Shown here piece after piece: positions 43,860 through 52,747 of a stretch of 64,000 nt of DNA (position 1 is the stretch's first letter; the number at the start of each line of letters is the position of its first letter). The stretch comes from Treponema sp. (lineage in GTDB: Bacteria; Spirochaetota; Spirochaetia; Treponematales; Treponemataceae), in the NCBI GenBank assembly GCA_024699235.1, contig JAILPY010000107.1, positions 1 through 64,000 on the forward strand, in the 5' to 3' direction. The position numbers and the translations under genes are program-made. The notes below the pieces were generated by a model that worked only from the letters and a program-made list of their open reading frames with translations, did no database searches and was not told the DNA's origin.

Positions 43860-46142
43860 TTATTGGATAGCTTTATTTAAATCCTTTAATAGATTTGTGT
43901 AATCATCTTCTTTAAGATTGAATCCCATCGTATGCAATGTCCGCAATGGAGTGCTGTCCAGCATTTCTTCACTCATTCTGTCAGTAATGGCTTCCTTTTC
44001 TGAACTGTCAATTTCCTTGCTGTTTTTCTGATTCTTGTCATTAAAAGCTTTTATTATGCTACAGGTTCTGTCATCATCCATCAGGTCACCGACTGTTGTA
44101 TTTTGAGTAATTTCTCGTAGCAGATAAACTTTTGTCTTAAAATTAATTCGTTTTGTAAGGCGAATGTCTCTGCTTGATGATCCTATGAGTATGTCGTATT
44201 CTCCACTTGCAGCATACCATTCATGGATATCTGTGTTGTACCAGGCTAGACTTCTTTTATTGATTGTAAATGATACTGTTTTAGTCTGTCCTGGTTCTAC
44301 CATTACTTTTTCAAAGCCTTTAAGTTCTTTTTCTGGGCGTATGGAAGAATCCGTATTGTCTTTTATATAAAGCTGTACGACTTCTTTTCCTGCAACCGAA
44401 CCTGTATTTTTTACTGATACTGTTACTGAGAGAGTTTCATCATCGCTGAAAGAATCTTTGCTTACAGAAATATTGCTGTATTCAAATGTTGTATAGCTTA
44501 ACCCATATCCAAATGGATAGGCAACATCCATTTTCCTAGAGTCATAATAACGGTAACCTACAAAAATGCCCTCTCCATAGTCAACATTATGTTTATCTTT
44601 TGAAAAATTAAGATAGGCAGGAGTATCTTCAAGGCGTAAAGGAAATGTTTCTGCAAGCTTTCCGCTAGGATTGACTTTACCTGTAAGAATATTTACTGCA
44701 GCTTCTCCAACTGCTTCTCCTCCAAGATATGCTTCTACTATGGCATTTACCTTTTCTGCCCAAGGCATTAATACAGGAGAACCGTTTTGAAGCACAACGA
44801 CTATATTGCTGTTAACTTTAGATATCTGGTCAATAAGCTTATTCTGAACTGGAGGTAAATTTAAATGAGTCCTGTCATATCCTTCACTTTCATAACTGTC
44901 TGGAAGTCCTGCAAAGAATACTATGATGCTGCTGTTTTGTGCAAGGTCTAAAGCTTCTTTTGAAAGTACAGCATCATCTTCTTCTGTCTTATCAATATAA
45001 TATCCTTGAACATAGTCAAAAGTTATTCCAGAATTTTTAAATGCATCTATAGGACTTACGACGGTGTCTGTATTTATGTGACTGGAACCGCCTCCCTGAA
45101 TGCGTGGCTTGCTTGCAAATTCTCCTATAACTGCAATTTTCTGTTCCTTTTTTAATGGAAGAATTCCATCATTTTTTAAGAGTACGATTGATTCTTCTTC
45201 AAGTTCCCTTGCAATGTCATGATGTTTTGCAAAATCAAATTCTCCATCTTCTCTGTTGTCTAAGAATGAAAATATCCATTTTAAAAGTCTCTCGCATGTT
45301 TCGTTGAGATTCTTTTCAAGTTCAGGATTCTTTTTAACGGCATCCAAGACTTTCTTATCATTTATTCCGCCTGAAGTAGGCATTTCAAGGTCTTCTCCTG
45401 CAATAAGACCTTTTACGCGGTCGTTTACTGCACCCCAGTCAGACATTACAATGCCTTTATAACCCCATTCCTTTCGAAGGACATCTGTTAAAAGCCATTT
45501 GCTTTCACCTGTATATTCATGATTTATCTTGTTATAGCTGTGCATTATTGTTGCTGGCTGAGACTGTCTTACTGCCTTTTCAAAAGCTGTAAGATATATT
45601 TCGCGCATAGTACGTTCATCGCAGTTTGAAGAAGATGTCAGCCTTCTGTATTCTTGGTTATTAAGGGCAAAGTGCTTTATTGATGTCCCTACATGATGGG
45701 ACTGTACGCTATTTATGTAACTGGCTGCAAGTTCTCCTGCAAGATACGGGTCTTCACTTATGTATTCAAAGTTTCTGCCGCATAAAGGAGATCTCTTTAT
45801 ATTTACAGCAGGACCAAGAATTGTTGAAACATCTTGCTGCTGGCATTCTTTTGCCAGTGTATCTCCTAACTTCTTTAATACGTCTCTGTCAAAGGAACTT
45901 GCAGTAGCACATGCTGCAGGAAAGCAGATTGCTTTAATGCTTTCGTTTGCACTGCTTTCTTCTTTTTCAAGGTTCTGCTTACGAAGGCCATGAGGACCGT
46001 CACTTACCATTATGTGGTCAATTCCAAGCCTGTTAACTGTTTTTGTATGCCAGTAATCTGCTCCGCTTAGCATGCCGCATTTTTCTTCAAGTGTCATTTT
46101 TTGTATTAATTCTTTAATTTCTTTGTCTGTATGAACAGCCAT
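43860..46142 (-). CDS. Glycoside hydrolase family 3 beta-glucosidase
   Basis: A 760-residue GH3 enzyme without a signal peptide, so it acts in the cytoplasm on imported beta-glucosides. The nucleophile Asp235 is in VMSDWGAV; the substrate-binding motifs VSDGPHGLRK, IKHFALNNQE and ATIMHSYNKINHEY are all present. A GH3 C-terminal domain (about 330-560, with GYDRTHLNLPP) and a fibronectin-III-like domain (about 590-660, VKNTGSVAGKEVVQLYI) follow, and the last 90 residues are a helical extension. GGAGG stands six bases before the ATG at 46142; another ATG is one codon upstream. It lies in its own unit behind a terminator. Confidence 0.94.
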   Translation of the reverse strand: MAVHTDKEIKELIQKMTLEEKCGMLSGADYWHTKTVNRLGIDHIMVSDGPHGLRKQNLEKEESSANESIKAICFPAACATASSFDRDVLKKLGDTLAKECQQQDVSTILGPAVNIKRSPLCGRNFEYISEDPYLAGELAASYINSVQSHHVGTSIKHFALNNQEYRRLTSSSNCDERTMREIYLTAFEKAVRQSQPATIMHSYNKINHEYTGESKWLLTDVLRKEWGYKGIVMSDWGAVNDRVKGLIAGEDLEMPTSGGINDKKVLDAVKKNPELEKNLNETCERLLKWIFSFLDNREDGEFDFAKHHDIARELEEESIVLLKNDGILPLKKEQKIAVIGEFASKPRIQGGGSSHINTDTVVSPIDAFKNSGITFDYVQGYYIDKTEEDDAVLSKEALDLAQNSSIIVFFAGLPDSYESEGYDRTHLNLPPVQNKLIDQISKVNSNIVVVLQNGSPVLMPWAEKVNAIVEAYLGGEAVGEAAVNILTGKVNPSGKLAETFPLRLEDTPAYLNFSKDKHNVDYGEGIFVGYRYYDSRKMDVAYPFGYGLSYTTFEYSNISVSKDSFSDDETLSVTVSVKNTGSVAGKEVVQLYIKDNTDSSIRPEKELKGFEKVMVEPGQTKTVSFTINKRSLAWYNTDIHEWYAASGEYDILIGSSSRDIRLTKRINFKTKVYLLREITQNTTVGDLMDDDRTCSIIKAFNDKNQKNSKEIDSSEKEAITDRMSEEMLDSTPLRTLHTMGFNLKEDDYTNLLKDLNKAIQ

Positions 46143-46171
46143 CATAAACCTCCGGTTGCATATCATAAAGT

Positions 46172-46199
46172 AAAAAAAAGGCTGCCCGAAAGGACAACC
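46172..46199 (-). terminator. Terminator downstream of the 164-residue gene
   Basis: On the minus strand GGTTGTCC (46199-46192) pairs with GGGCAGCC (46187-46180), with two G-T pairs and a four-base loop, followed by T residues. It separates the RNA methyltransferase-TetR-PrsW unit and its last gene from the GH3 gene. Confidence 0.8.
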
Positions 46200-46222
46200 C
46201 TATTTATGTAAAAATATTTTAA

Positions 46223-46717
46223 TTAGTCCATTTCCTCTCTGTTTTCGTAAGCATAGAAGAAATTTACATAAAATGTCGTACAGTCTGGAACGTGGACGGC
46301 CCATTCGACTGTTACAGTTTTTATGTTCATTCCATCCTGTACAGGATTAAGTTTATCTTTCATTCCTCGCATAATTTCTTTTGCTTCACTGTCTAGAGGC
46401 TCTCCTTTTGACCAGCTTGAATCGGCCATTGTTGAAAGGTATTGGAATACATAAGGAGCATTAAGAGGAGAAAAACGGTTGATTTCTGGTTTTCTCAGCT
46501 GAAATTGAATTTTCAAATCCCAGTCTTCTTTTAATCCTGCAAACTTTTCCATAGGATATGTATAGTGTATGTTTATATCAGAAAAATCTAATTCATTATT
46601 AAAGAAGTTAGCTAATTCCCGTCCATATTTATATGATACAGTAGGACTTTTCAGTTCTCCTGTTATAAAGTTTTCAGAATCTTGTAAGCATTTTTCATAT
46701 TTATCCTTTAATGTCAT
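46223..46717 (-). CDS. Small acidic cytoplasmic protein of unknown function
   Basis: A 164-residue protein without signal peptide or membrane helix. It has helical ends and a beta-rich centre with aromatic residues (INIHYTYPMEKFAGLKEDWDLKIQFQLRK; TVEWAVHVPDCTTFYVNFFYAYENRE). AAGGAG lies eight bases before the ATG. It is 55 bases behind the PrsW-like gene and may be the last gene of the same transcript. I do not recognise the family. Confidence 0.7.
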   Translation of the reverse strand: MTLKDKYEKCLQDSENFITGELKSPTVSYKYGRELANFFNNELDFSDINIHYTYPMEKFAGLKEDWDLKIQFQLRKPEINRFSPLNAPYVFQYLSTMADSSWSKGEPLDSEAKEIMRGMKDKLNPVQDGMNIKTVTVEWAVHVPDCTTFYVNFFYAYENREEMD

Positions 46718-46772
46718 ATAAAAACTCCTTTTTTAAGTCTAACAGTAACATTCTCAATTGTCAATGAACAGA

Positions 46773-47396
46773 TTATAAACTGTCTCTGATTTTTATGTAT
46801 TGGACTCTGCATTCTATTATTCCAAAAAGAATTACGGCAAATGAAAGGTAAAAGTAAAGAGAATTTTGACCGAATCCAGCGAAGTAGTTGTATATTCCGT
46901 GAAGCATTACAGAAAAGAAGAACGGCGAAAAATTAAGTTTTTTTGTTTTTATTCCATATACAAAAAGGCCGTCAAGAGCGCCGCATGCAATATGGATTAT
47001 GACCGCTGTTATCATTCTGAGTCCAAGGCTGTCAAATCCGCTTATAAGATAAAATAATGTCTCGCAGCATCCAAGTGCCATTCCGCTTAGCATAGAATAT
47101 AAAAAAAACAGGCTTTCCCTTGTATTTTTGGAAGGTAATAAAAAAAGGAAAAGCATTTTAATAGATTCTTCTATTAAACCGTTTACTATAATGGCGCTTA
47201 TAAGGACTCCCAATAAGTTTTTTGCAGAAAGCAGGCCTCCTACAAACATCTGCATTATTGCTATGGGAATTACTGCTGCCAGACCTAAAAGGCATGCAAC
47301 CAGTCCTTTCCAAACCTTAAACCCTTTTGCCAAAAGAGCAATGCATATAAACATTGCAATTAGAGGAATAAAACATAATGCAATATATACCCACAT
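46773..47396 (-). CDS. PrsW-family intramembrane metalloprotease
   Basis: A 207-residue membrane protein with about seven helices and the ordered PrsW motifs: Glu76-Glu77 in NGLIEESIKM, Glu112 in GMALGCCETLFY, His135 in VIIHIACGALDG and His166 in MLHGIYNY. These form the zinc site of the CPBP/PrsW-like proteases that cut membrane anti-sigma factors such as RsiW. It lies eight bases behind a TetR gene, which itself overlaps the RNA methyltransferase gene. Its target here is not known. Confidence 0.88.
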   Translation of the reverse strand: MWVYIALCFIPLIAMFICIALLAKGFKVWKGLVACLLGLAAVIPIAIMQMFVGGLLSAKNLLGVLISAIIVNGLIEESIKMLFLFLLPSKNTRESLFFLYSMLSGMALGCCETLFYLISGFDSLGLRMITAVIIHIACGALDGLFVYGIKTKKLNFSPFFFSVMLHGIYNYFAGFGQNSLYFYLSFAVILFGIIECRVQYIKIRDSL

Positions 47397-47403
47397 TTGT
47401 ATG

Positions 47404-48012
47404 CTACTCCATGTTTTTTTCTTTACAGATAAGATTTATTGTAAAGCCTGCAATTTTTTTCATTTCATCTAAATTCGTTTGTCCTAATACGACTATATGA
47501 AATACAGCATTCTCCAGTATCATGTATAACATGTCATCAACTTTTTTTATAGGAAGAACCTTAAATTCTCCTGTTTTTTGTCCTTTGATGATGATTCCGG
47601 TAATTAAGTGATGAAGGCGTAAAAATCTGCGGCGTACACGGTCATTAACAGAAACTTGAGTCTTTTGCAGCTGAAGAAGGTACGAAAGCAGCACTTGAAA
47701 TAACTTTGCCCTGTTTTCACAAAAAGTAAGCATTACGTCAAATAACTTTCGCAGGCATTCCTCTGTATTCAAGGATTTGTCTTGCACAACGATAAGCAAT
47801 TCTTTTTCCATGTCATTTGTAAGCTGCTTTATGCTCCATGAAAATATTTCACGCTTATTTTTAAAGTAAATATATAGAGTTGTTCTGGTTATTCCGCATC
47901 TGTCTGCAATCTTCTGGAAAGTAACATCTTCATAACCTTCCTCTATGAAAAGAGACAGTGCTTTGTCGAGAATCTCGTGCTTTCTCTTATCGTGTTCTAC
48001 AGGAACTGCCAT
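47404..48012 (-). CDS. TetR-family transcriptional regulator
   Basis: A 202-residue repressor. The N-terminal TetR helix-turn-helix is KRKHEILDKALSLFIEEGYEDVTFQKIADRCGITRTTLYIYFKNKREIFSWSI (residues 9-61); the rest is the helical ligand domain. The start overlaps the methyltransferase stop by one base and the PrsW gene starts eight bases after its stop, so the three are translated from one transcript. It may regulate this operon, but no operator was identified. Confidence 0.92.
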   Translation of the reverse strand: MAVPVEHDKRKHEILDKALSLFIEEGYEDVTFQKIADRCGITRTTLYIYFKNKREIFSWSIKQLTNDMEKELLIVVQDKSLNTEECLRKLFDVMLTFCENRAKLFQVLLSYLLQLQKTQVSVNDRVRRRFLRLHHLITGIIIKGQKTGEFKVLPIKKVDDMLYMILENAVFHIVVLGQTNLDEMKKIAGFTINLICKEKNME

Positions 48013-49172
48013 TATTTTTTTTCGTAAATATAAAGGGTTGTATCTAATTTACCGGCCTTAATGGATTTTAATGCATTTGCGTATTTGCCTATGCACTTTT
48101 GAAAAGACTTTTGGCTGGTTATAAATCCCATTTTCCAATTTGGAAAATCTGTGAATAGGCTTCCCATAGACTTATAAAGTTCTTCTGCCTGCTGGGTGTC
48201 TCCAAGTCTCTCTCCATAAGGAGGATTGCATAAAAGCAGCCCTTCGTCATACGGTGCCTTTAAGTCTGAAAAATTACTTTCCATAAAGTCTGGACGCTCT
48301 ATCTTGGCATCGCTGCCAATCATCTGAAGTGCCCTTCCTGCCATAACGCAAGCATGTTCCGCATTGAGCCTTGCCTTTTCTACTGCAGTTTTATCAATGT
48401 CACTGCCTGTGATTCGACAAAGTACGTCTGTACGTATTTTTGCAGCTTCTGCTTTTTTTATTTCCAAAGCCTTATTCTGATTGTAAATGGCAAGGTTTTC
48501 GTATGCAAAATGGCGTCCGAGGCCAGGTGCAACATTATGGGCATATAAAACTGCTTCTGTTACGATTGTTCCGCTTCCGCAGAAAGGATCGTGCAATGGA
48601 ATCTTGCGCTTCCATAACATTTCCTGCAAAAGAATTGCAGCCGTTGTTTCTCTTAGGGGTGCAAGAACTCCTGCTGTGCGGTAACCCCTTATATGAAGGG
48701 CTTCTCCGCTTGTATCAAGCAATATGTATGCAGTATTTTCTTCCAGATATACTCTGACAGTACATTCTTCACCTTTTTCTGGAAGCGTTGTTATATTCCA
48801 CTTGTCTCCAAGCTTTTTGTAAATTGATTTTTGAATGATTCCCTGAATGGAATGTTCGCTTGAAAGCTTGCTTTTGTGGCAGCGAACCTTGTCTACAACG
48901 ACGCGGACGTTCTTTTTGAAATAATCCTGCCAGTCAATATCGTAGCATCCATCAAACAGCTCGTCGAAATCAGATGCCTTATATTTAGCCATCTGAAGGT
49001 ATACGCGATCACTTGTCCTTAGGCAATAATTTGCCCTATACAATGCATCATCGTCTCCAGTAAAAGAAACTCTTCCAGGAGCGTTTCCGTCAAGCTTATA
49101 GCCAAGAAGCTTTATTTCGTTGCCGAGAATTTTTTCAGCACCAACGGCACATAATGCTACATAAGTATTCAT
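48012..49172 (-). CDS. THUMP-domain RNA guanine-N2 methyltransferase (RlmK/L or YpsC-like)
   Basis: A 386-residue RNA methyltransferase. Residues 45-155 are a THUMP RNA-binding domain (VYLQMAKYKASDFDELFDGC, HKSKLSSEHSIQGIIQKSIY) and the remainder a Rossmann methyltransferase with PLHDPFCGSGTIVTEAVLYAHNVAPGLGR, TGSDIDKTAVEKARLNAEHA and the catalytic NPPYGERLGD. It probably methylates G2445 of 23S rRNA or a tRNA guanosine. A TTGAAC/TAAAAT promoter lies six bases ahead of the ATG and no ribosome-binding site is present. It leads the operon with the TetR and PrsW genes. Confidence 0.9.
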   Translation of the reverse strand: MNTYVALCAVGAEKILGNEIKLLGYKLDGNAPGRVSFTGDDDALYRANYCLRTSDRVYLQMAKYKASDFDELFDGCYDIDWQDYFKKNVRVVVDKVRCHKSKLSSEHSIQGIIQKSIYKKLGDKWNITTLPEKGEECTVRVYLEENTAYILLDTSGEALHIRGYRTAGVLAPLRETTAAILLQEMLWKRKIPLHDPFCGSGTIVTEAVLYAHNVAPGLGRHFAYENLAIYNQNKALEIKKAEAAKIRTDVLCRITGSDIDKTAVEKARLNAEHACVMAGRALQMIGSDAKIERPDFMESNFSDLKAPYDEGLLLCNPPYGERLGDTQQAEELYKSMGSLFTDFPNWKMGFITSQKSFQKCIGKYANALKSIKAGKLDTTLYIYEKK

Positions 49173-49178
49173 AATGAC

Positions 49179-49207
49179 ATTTTAACAGTTTTTGACATAT
49201 TGTTCAA
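49179..49207 (-). promoter_or_regulatory. Promoter of the RNA methyltransferase operon, predicted leaderless
   Basis: On the minus strand TTGAAC (49207-49202) and TAAAAT (49184-49179) are spaced by exactly 17 bases; only six bases (GTCATT) separate the -10 from the ATG at 49172. Confidence 0.7.
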
Positions 49208-49246
49208 TTGTAATAGTCTGAAAGTCCCTCTCAGATTATTTAAAAA

Positions 49247-49942
49247 CTATTCTCGTTTTAAAAGATTGATTTCATCGTTTGGCTTTAAGATAATATAATC
49301 AGTCCGTTTTTCATCGATTTCTTTTGCAAATTGCTCTGCTACTTGAGGTGAAAATAATGCGCCTGGTTTTGTATGTATGGGGATTGAATGCGCTGCTCCA
49401 ATGATATTTGCACATCTGGCAGCTTCTTTTGCATCCATATTATAAACTCCGTCACAAGGAAGCAAGGCATAATCTATATTCATGAATTGAAGTTCTTCTT
49501 CCATGAATGTTGTATAAGAAGTGTCTCCTGAGCAGTAAATTTTTATTTCGTTTTCTAATGTTATGACAAAACCTACGCATTCATTTTGTGCATGATTTTC
49601 ATTGTAGGCCGGTACTGCCCTTATGCGTATTCCGTTAAAACGGGCTTCTCCGTATTTTCCGCCTGACATAAAGTTTTTTGCATGAAATATAAGGCAATTG
49701 TCATTCTTTTTTACAAGATCTACTTTGTTATGGTCTGGATGCTCATGCGTTACAAGCACAAAATCAGCAGGAATTTGATATCCTTCTCCCGCATACGGAT
49801 CTATGTATATTACAAGTCCTTTGGCAGAAATAATCCTATAGCTGCCATGTCCCTGGTAAAAAAGCCTTGCCATTGAAATACCTTCTGAAAATGCAATTTC
49901 TGTAACAAATAAGCACATTAGTACTAAAAGAAACCTTTTCAT
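49247..49942 (-). CDS. Exported metallo-beta-lactamase-fold hydrolase (UlaG-like)
   Basis: A 231-residue protein with a signal peptide (MKRFLLVLMCLFVTEIAFS) and a metal-dependent hydrolase fold: QGHGSYRI, IDPYAG, the metal motif VTHEHPDHNKV near residue 65, IYCSGDTSY and the C-terminal IPIHTKPGA. This is the UlaG-like branch, which usually is cytoplasmic, so export is unusual. It stands alone, downstream of pyrD and upstream of the methyltransferase. Substrate not known; the SBP-type motifs exclude classical beta-lactamase. Confidence 0.85.
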   Translation of the reverse strand: MKRFLLVLMCLFVTEIAFSEGISMARLFYQGHGSYRIISAKGLVIYIDPYAGEGYQIPADFVLVTHEHPDHNKVDLVKKNDNCLIFHAKNFMSGGKYGEARFNGIRIRAVPAYNENHAQNECVGFVITLENEIKIYCSGDTSYTTFMEEELQFMNIDYALLPCDGVYNMDAKEAARCANIIGAAHSIPIHTKPGALFSPQVAEQFAKEIDEKRTDYIILKPNDEINLLKRE

Positions 49943-49982
49943 ATTAAAAAAACAACCTTACCTATATGTTTGTAACAAATGT

Positions 49983-51791
49983 TTATTTTTTTTGCGCTAT
50001 GCCGCACATCTGTGAGATTGTCTTAAAGCCTTTTCTTTTCATAAAGTTCTTAAGACCTTCAACTACTTCTTTGGCTACATTAGGATTTACAAATGTTGCG
50101 GTTCCAATTTGTACTGCACAGGCTCCTGCCATTATGAATTCAACAGCGTCTTGCCATGTACTTATTCCTCCGATTCCTATGACAGGAATCCTCTGTTCTT
50201 CTGGAAGCTTATTCATTTCCTCAACAACATCATAGACCATGCGTAACGCCAAAGGTTTTATGGCAGGCCCGCATAATCCTGCACGTATATTATTAAACCA
50301 TGGAGTCTCATTTTCTATGTCTATGGATACGGCCTGGAATGTATTAACAAGGCTGAGGGCATCTGCACCAGCTTTTACGCAGGCCATTGCAACACCGCGC
50401 AAATCTGGGGCATTTGGAGATAATTTTACCATAAGGGCCTTTTTTGTAGCCTTTCGTACGGCACTTACACATTCAAATGCCAGTTCACTTTTTATTCCCC
50501 ATGCCTGACCTCCTGCTTTTACATTTGGACAGCTGATATTTAGCTCTATCATAGGGGCATCAGTAGTATCTGCCAGTTTGGTGGCTTCTACATAAGATTC
50601 CAAATCACTTCCTGCCAGATTGATGATAGTCTTCGGCTTTAATTTCATCATATCAGGTATAAGTTCATTTACGGCATACTGCATTCCTGGATTCTGCAAT
50701 CCTATGGAATTTATATCTCCTGAAGGAACTTCAATGCATCTTTCTCCTGCATTTCCTTCTCTTGGATTTAGAGTTGTACCCTTAGAGCATATGGCACCCC
50801 AGTCATTTACATCTGAGAATCCCCTGAAATTCTGACCGTATCCAAATGTTCCTGCAGCAGCAAAGACAGGATTTTCAAAATGAACGCCTGCAATGTCTAC
50901 GCTTACATCAGGTTCGTCACCTTCTGCAAGAGGAGTCCTCCTTACAGGAGGTCTTCCAAAATCAAGAATTTCGGAATCAAAGACAGGTCCTTCCTTGCAT
51001 ACGCGTAGAGTTCCCTTTTTAGTTACAATTGTGCATCCAAGGCATGCTCCTGCACCGCAAAGCATGTGATGCTCTACGCTAAGGTATGCCTTAACATTGC
51101 ATTCTGCAGCAATTTTCTGTATGTAGGCAAGCATTGGAGTAGGACCGCATGCATATATTACTTTATAGCCGCTTTTCTTTATGCGTTCAGCAGTCAATGC
51201 TTCCGGCAGCATTCCCTTTATGCCTTTAGAACCATCGTCTGTTGTTATAATCAGCTCGTTGCCCTTTACATATTCTAGCCCGTACGAACCAGTTTTAAAG
51301 CTTGCAAAAAAGTCATAGGATTTATCAGGCAGTGAAGATGCAAAGTTTGCAACTGGTGCAATTCCGATGCCGCCTCCGACAATACATATTTCTGTTTTAG
51401 AATTATCTACGTTATCGGGAATTATAAATGAATTTCCGACAGGTCCAGAAAGCAAAAATGTCTCACCTGCTTTTAATGCACATAATTCACGTGTTCCAAC
51501 GCCTTTTTCAAGAATTAAAAATTGAATTTTAAGCTTTCGCTTTCCGTCTTTATATTCCTCAGCATGATAAACGCTTATGGGACGCTTGAAATATCCCGAA
51601 CTTACTTTAGTACGTAACATATAGAATTGACCGGGTTCTGGTACTACTTGAGTCGGCCGCTCTAATTCAATTACGGTTTCAAGAAGGAATACATTTTTTT
51701 GTCCTTCTACAGGCTTACAGCATTCTACTAGTCCTTCTCCGTTAAACAGAATGCCATTTCCGTCTTTATCTATCTGAGGTTTATCAAACAT
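49983..51791 (-). CDS. Fused PyrK-PyrD dihydroorotate dehydrogenase
   Basis: A 602-residue fusion. Residues 1-285 are the PyrK electron-transfer part: ferredoxin-reductase fold with GQFYMLR and FAD-contact KRPISVY, GGGIGIAPVANFA (139-151), CGPTPMLAY (215-223) and a 2Fe-2S site of Cys245, Cys250, Cys253 and Cys265. Residues 295-602 are the class 1B PyrD barrel with FMN-binding AAGTFGYG, SKGTTLNPREGN and the catalytic Cys421 in ELNISCPNVKAGG, ending with IGTATFVNP. The two are separate genes in most bacteria; fused, they convert dihydroorotate to orotate with NAD. pyrF lies 27 bases upstream in the same direction. Confidence 0.94.
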   Translation of the reverse strand: MFDKPQIDKDGNGILFNGEGLVECCKPVEGQKNVFLLETVIELERPTQVVPEPGQFYMLRTKVSSGYFKRPISVYHAEEYKDGKRKLKIQFLILEKGVGTRELCALKAGETFLLSGPVGNSFIIPDNVDNSKTEICIVGGGIGIAPVANFASSLPDKSYDFFASFKTGSYGLEYVKGNELIITTDDGSKGIKGMLPEALTAERIKKSGYKVIYACGPTPMLAYIQKIAAECNVKAYLSVEHHMLCGAGACLGCTIVTKKGTLRVCKEGPVFDSEILDFGRPPVRRTPLAEGDEPDVSVDIAGVHFENPVFAAAGTFGYGQNFRGFSDVNDWGAICSKGTTLNPREGNAGERCIEVPSGDINSIGLQNPGMQYAVNELIPDMMKLKPKTIINLAGSDLESYVEATKLADTTDAPMIELNISCPNVKAGGQAWGIKSELAFECVSAVRKATKKALMVKLSPNAPDLRGVAMACVKAGADALSLVNTFQAVSIDIENETPWFNNIRAGLCGPAIKPLALRMVYDVVEEMNKLPEEQRIPVIGIGGISTWQDAVEFIMAGACAVQIGTATFVNPNVAKEVVEGLKNFMKRKGFKTISQMCGIAQKK

Positions 51792-51818
51792 ATATTAAGC
51801 TCCAGCTGTAATCTTGTT

Positions 51819-52736
51819 TTAAGCTAATTCTTTTTTTGCATTCATTAAATCAATCTTTGAAGCAATTGCAGCCTGTCCTGCAGCATCTCCCAGATCATCC
51901 ATTGAAATGGTTCCTTCTTTATCTTTTTGAATGCAGGTTTCTGACTTTTTCCATGCACAGAGAATTCCTCTGGAACTGTTTACTGTTCCTCCCGCTTTTA
52001 GCAGAAGCGTTGCTGCAATGCGGGCCGCTCCGCCTTGTGCTCCATATCCAGGAATAAGGAAGAAAATGTCAGGATATGCTTCCCTTAGAATCTTTGCGTC
52101 GCTTTCCTCCGTGCATCCGACTACAGCTCCTACGGGACTGCAAGTTTGGTCAGCATAAATTCCTGCAAATTCTTTTGAAATGCGTTCAAGTTCAGAACCT
52201 ACTTTATCTAATACTCGTCCTCCGGATTGTAATGGCTGCTGTTCAATGTCAACCATTCCAGGATTACTTGTCCTTAACAGAAGAAAAATTCCTTTCCCTT
52301 TTTCGCAGTATTCCGTAAAAGGTTTTAGAGTGTCAAAACCCATGTAGGGATTTACTGTTATTATGTCGCTTTCAAAGTCACCTGAAAAATGAGCCCTTGC
52401 ATACGCACTTGCACTTGCTGCAATGTCTCCTCGCTTTATGTCGGAAATGCATATTAATCCTGCATCTTTTACGGCTTTGACCGTTTGGGCATATATTTTC
52501 ATGCCCTCTATTCCCATTGCTTCATAATAAGCAATCTGAACCTTGCAGCAGCATGCACTTCCTGCACTTTGTATGCGACTTATGATTTCTTTATTATATG
52601 CCAGGACTGCTTCTGCCGGAGAACCATATTTATGCAATAAAGATTGAGGCAAGTATGAAGGGTCTGTATCCAGTCCTACGCAAAGAGGACCGTTTTTTGC
52701 TGCAAGTTCCTGCAGCATCTGCATATTATGTTTCAT
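51819..52736 (-). CDS. pyrF: Orotidine-5-prime-phosphate decarboxylase PyrF
   Basis: A 305-residue enzyme of the longer type 2 OMP decarboxylase family, converting OMP to UMP. The N terminus is CVGLDTDPSYLP, the catalytic cluster is CISDIKRGDIAASASAYA (Lys and Asp within DIKRGDI), and the phosphate-binding end has FFLIPGYGAQGGA. It is 27 bases ahead of the fused pyrKD gene, and the acyl-CoA ligase gene ends 11 bases before it, so the three may share a transcript. Confidence 0.94.
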   Translation of the reverse strand: MKHNMQMLQELAAKNGPLCVGLDTDPSYLPQSLLHKYGSPAEAVLAYNKEIISRIQSAGSACCCKVQIAYYEAMGIEGMKIYAQTVKAVKDAGLICISDIKRGDIAASASAYARAHFSGDFESDIITVNPYMGFDTLKPFTEYCEKGKGIFLLLRTSNPGMVDIEQQPLQSGGRVLDKVGSELERISKEFAGIYADQTCSPVGAVVGCTEESDAKILREAYPDIFFLIPGYGAQGGAARIAATLLLKAGGTVNSSRGILCAWKKSETCIQKDKEGTISMDDLGDAAGQAAIASKIDLMNAKKELA

Positions 52737-52747
52737 ATAAAGTCTTC

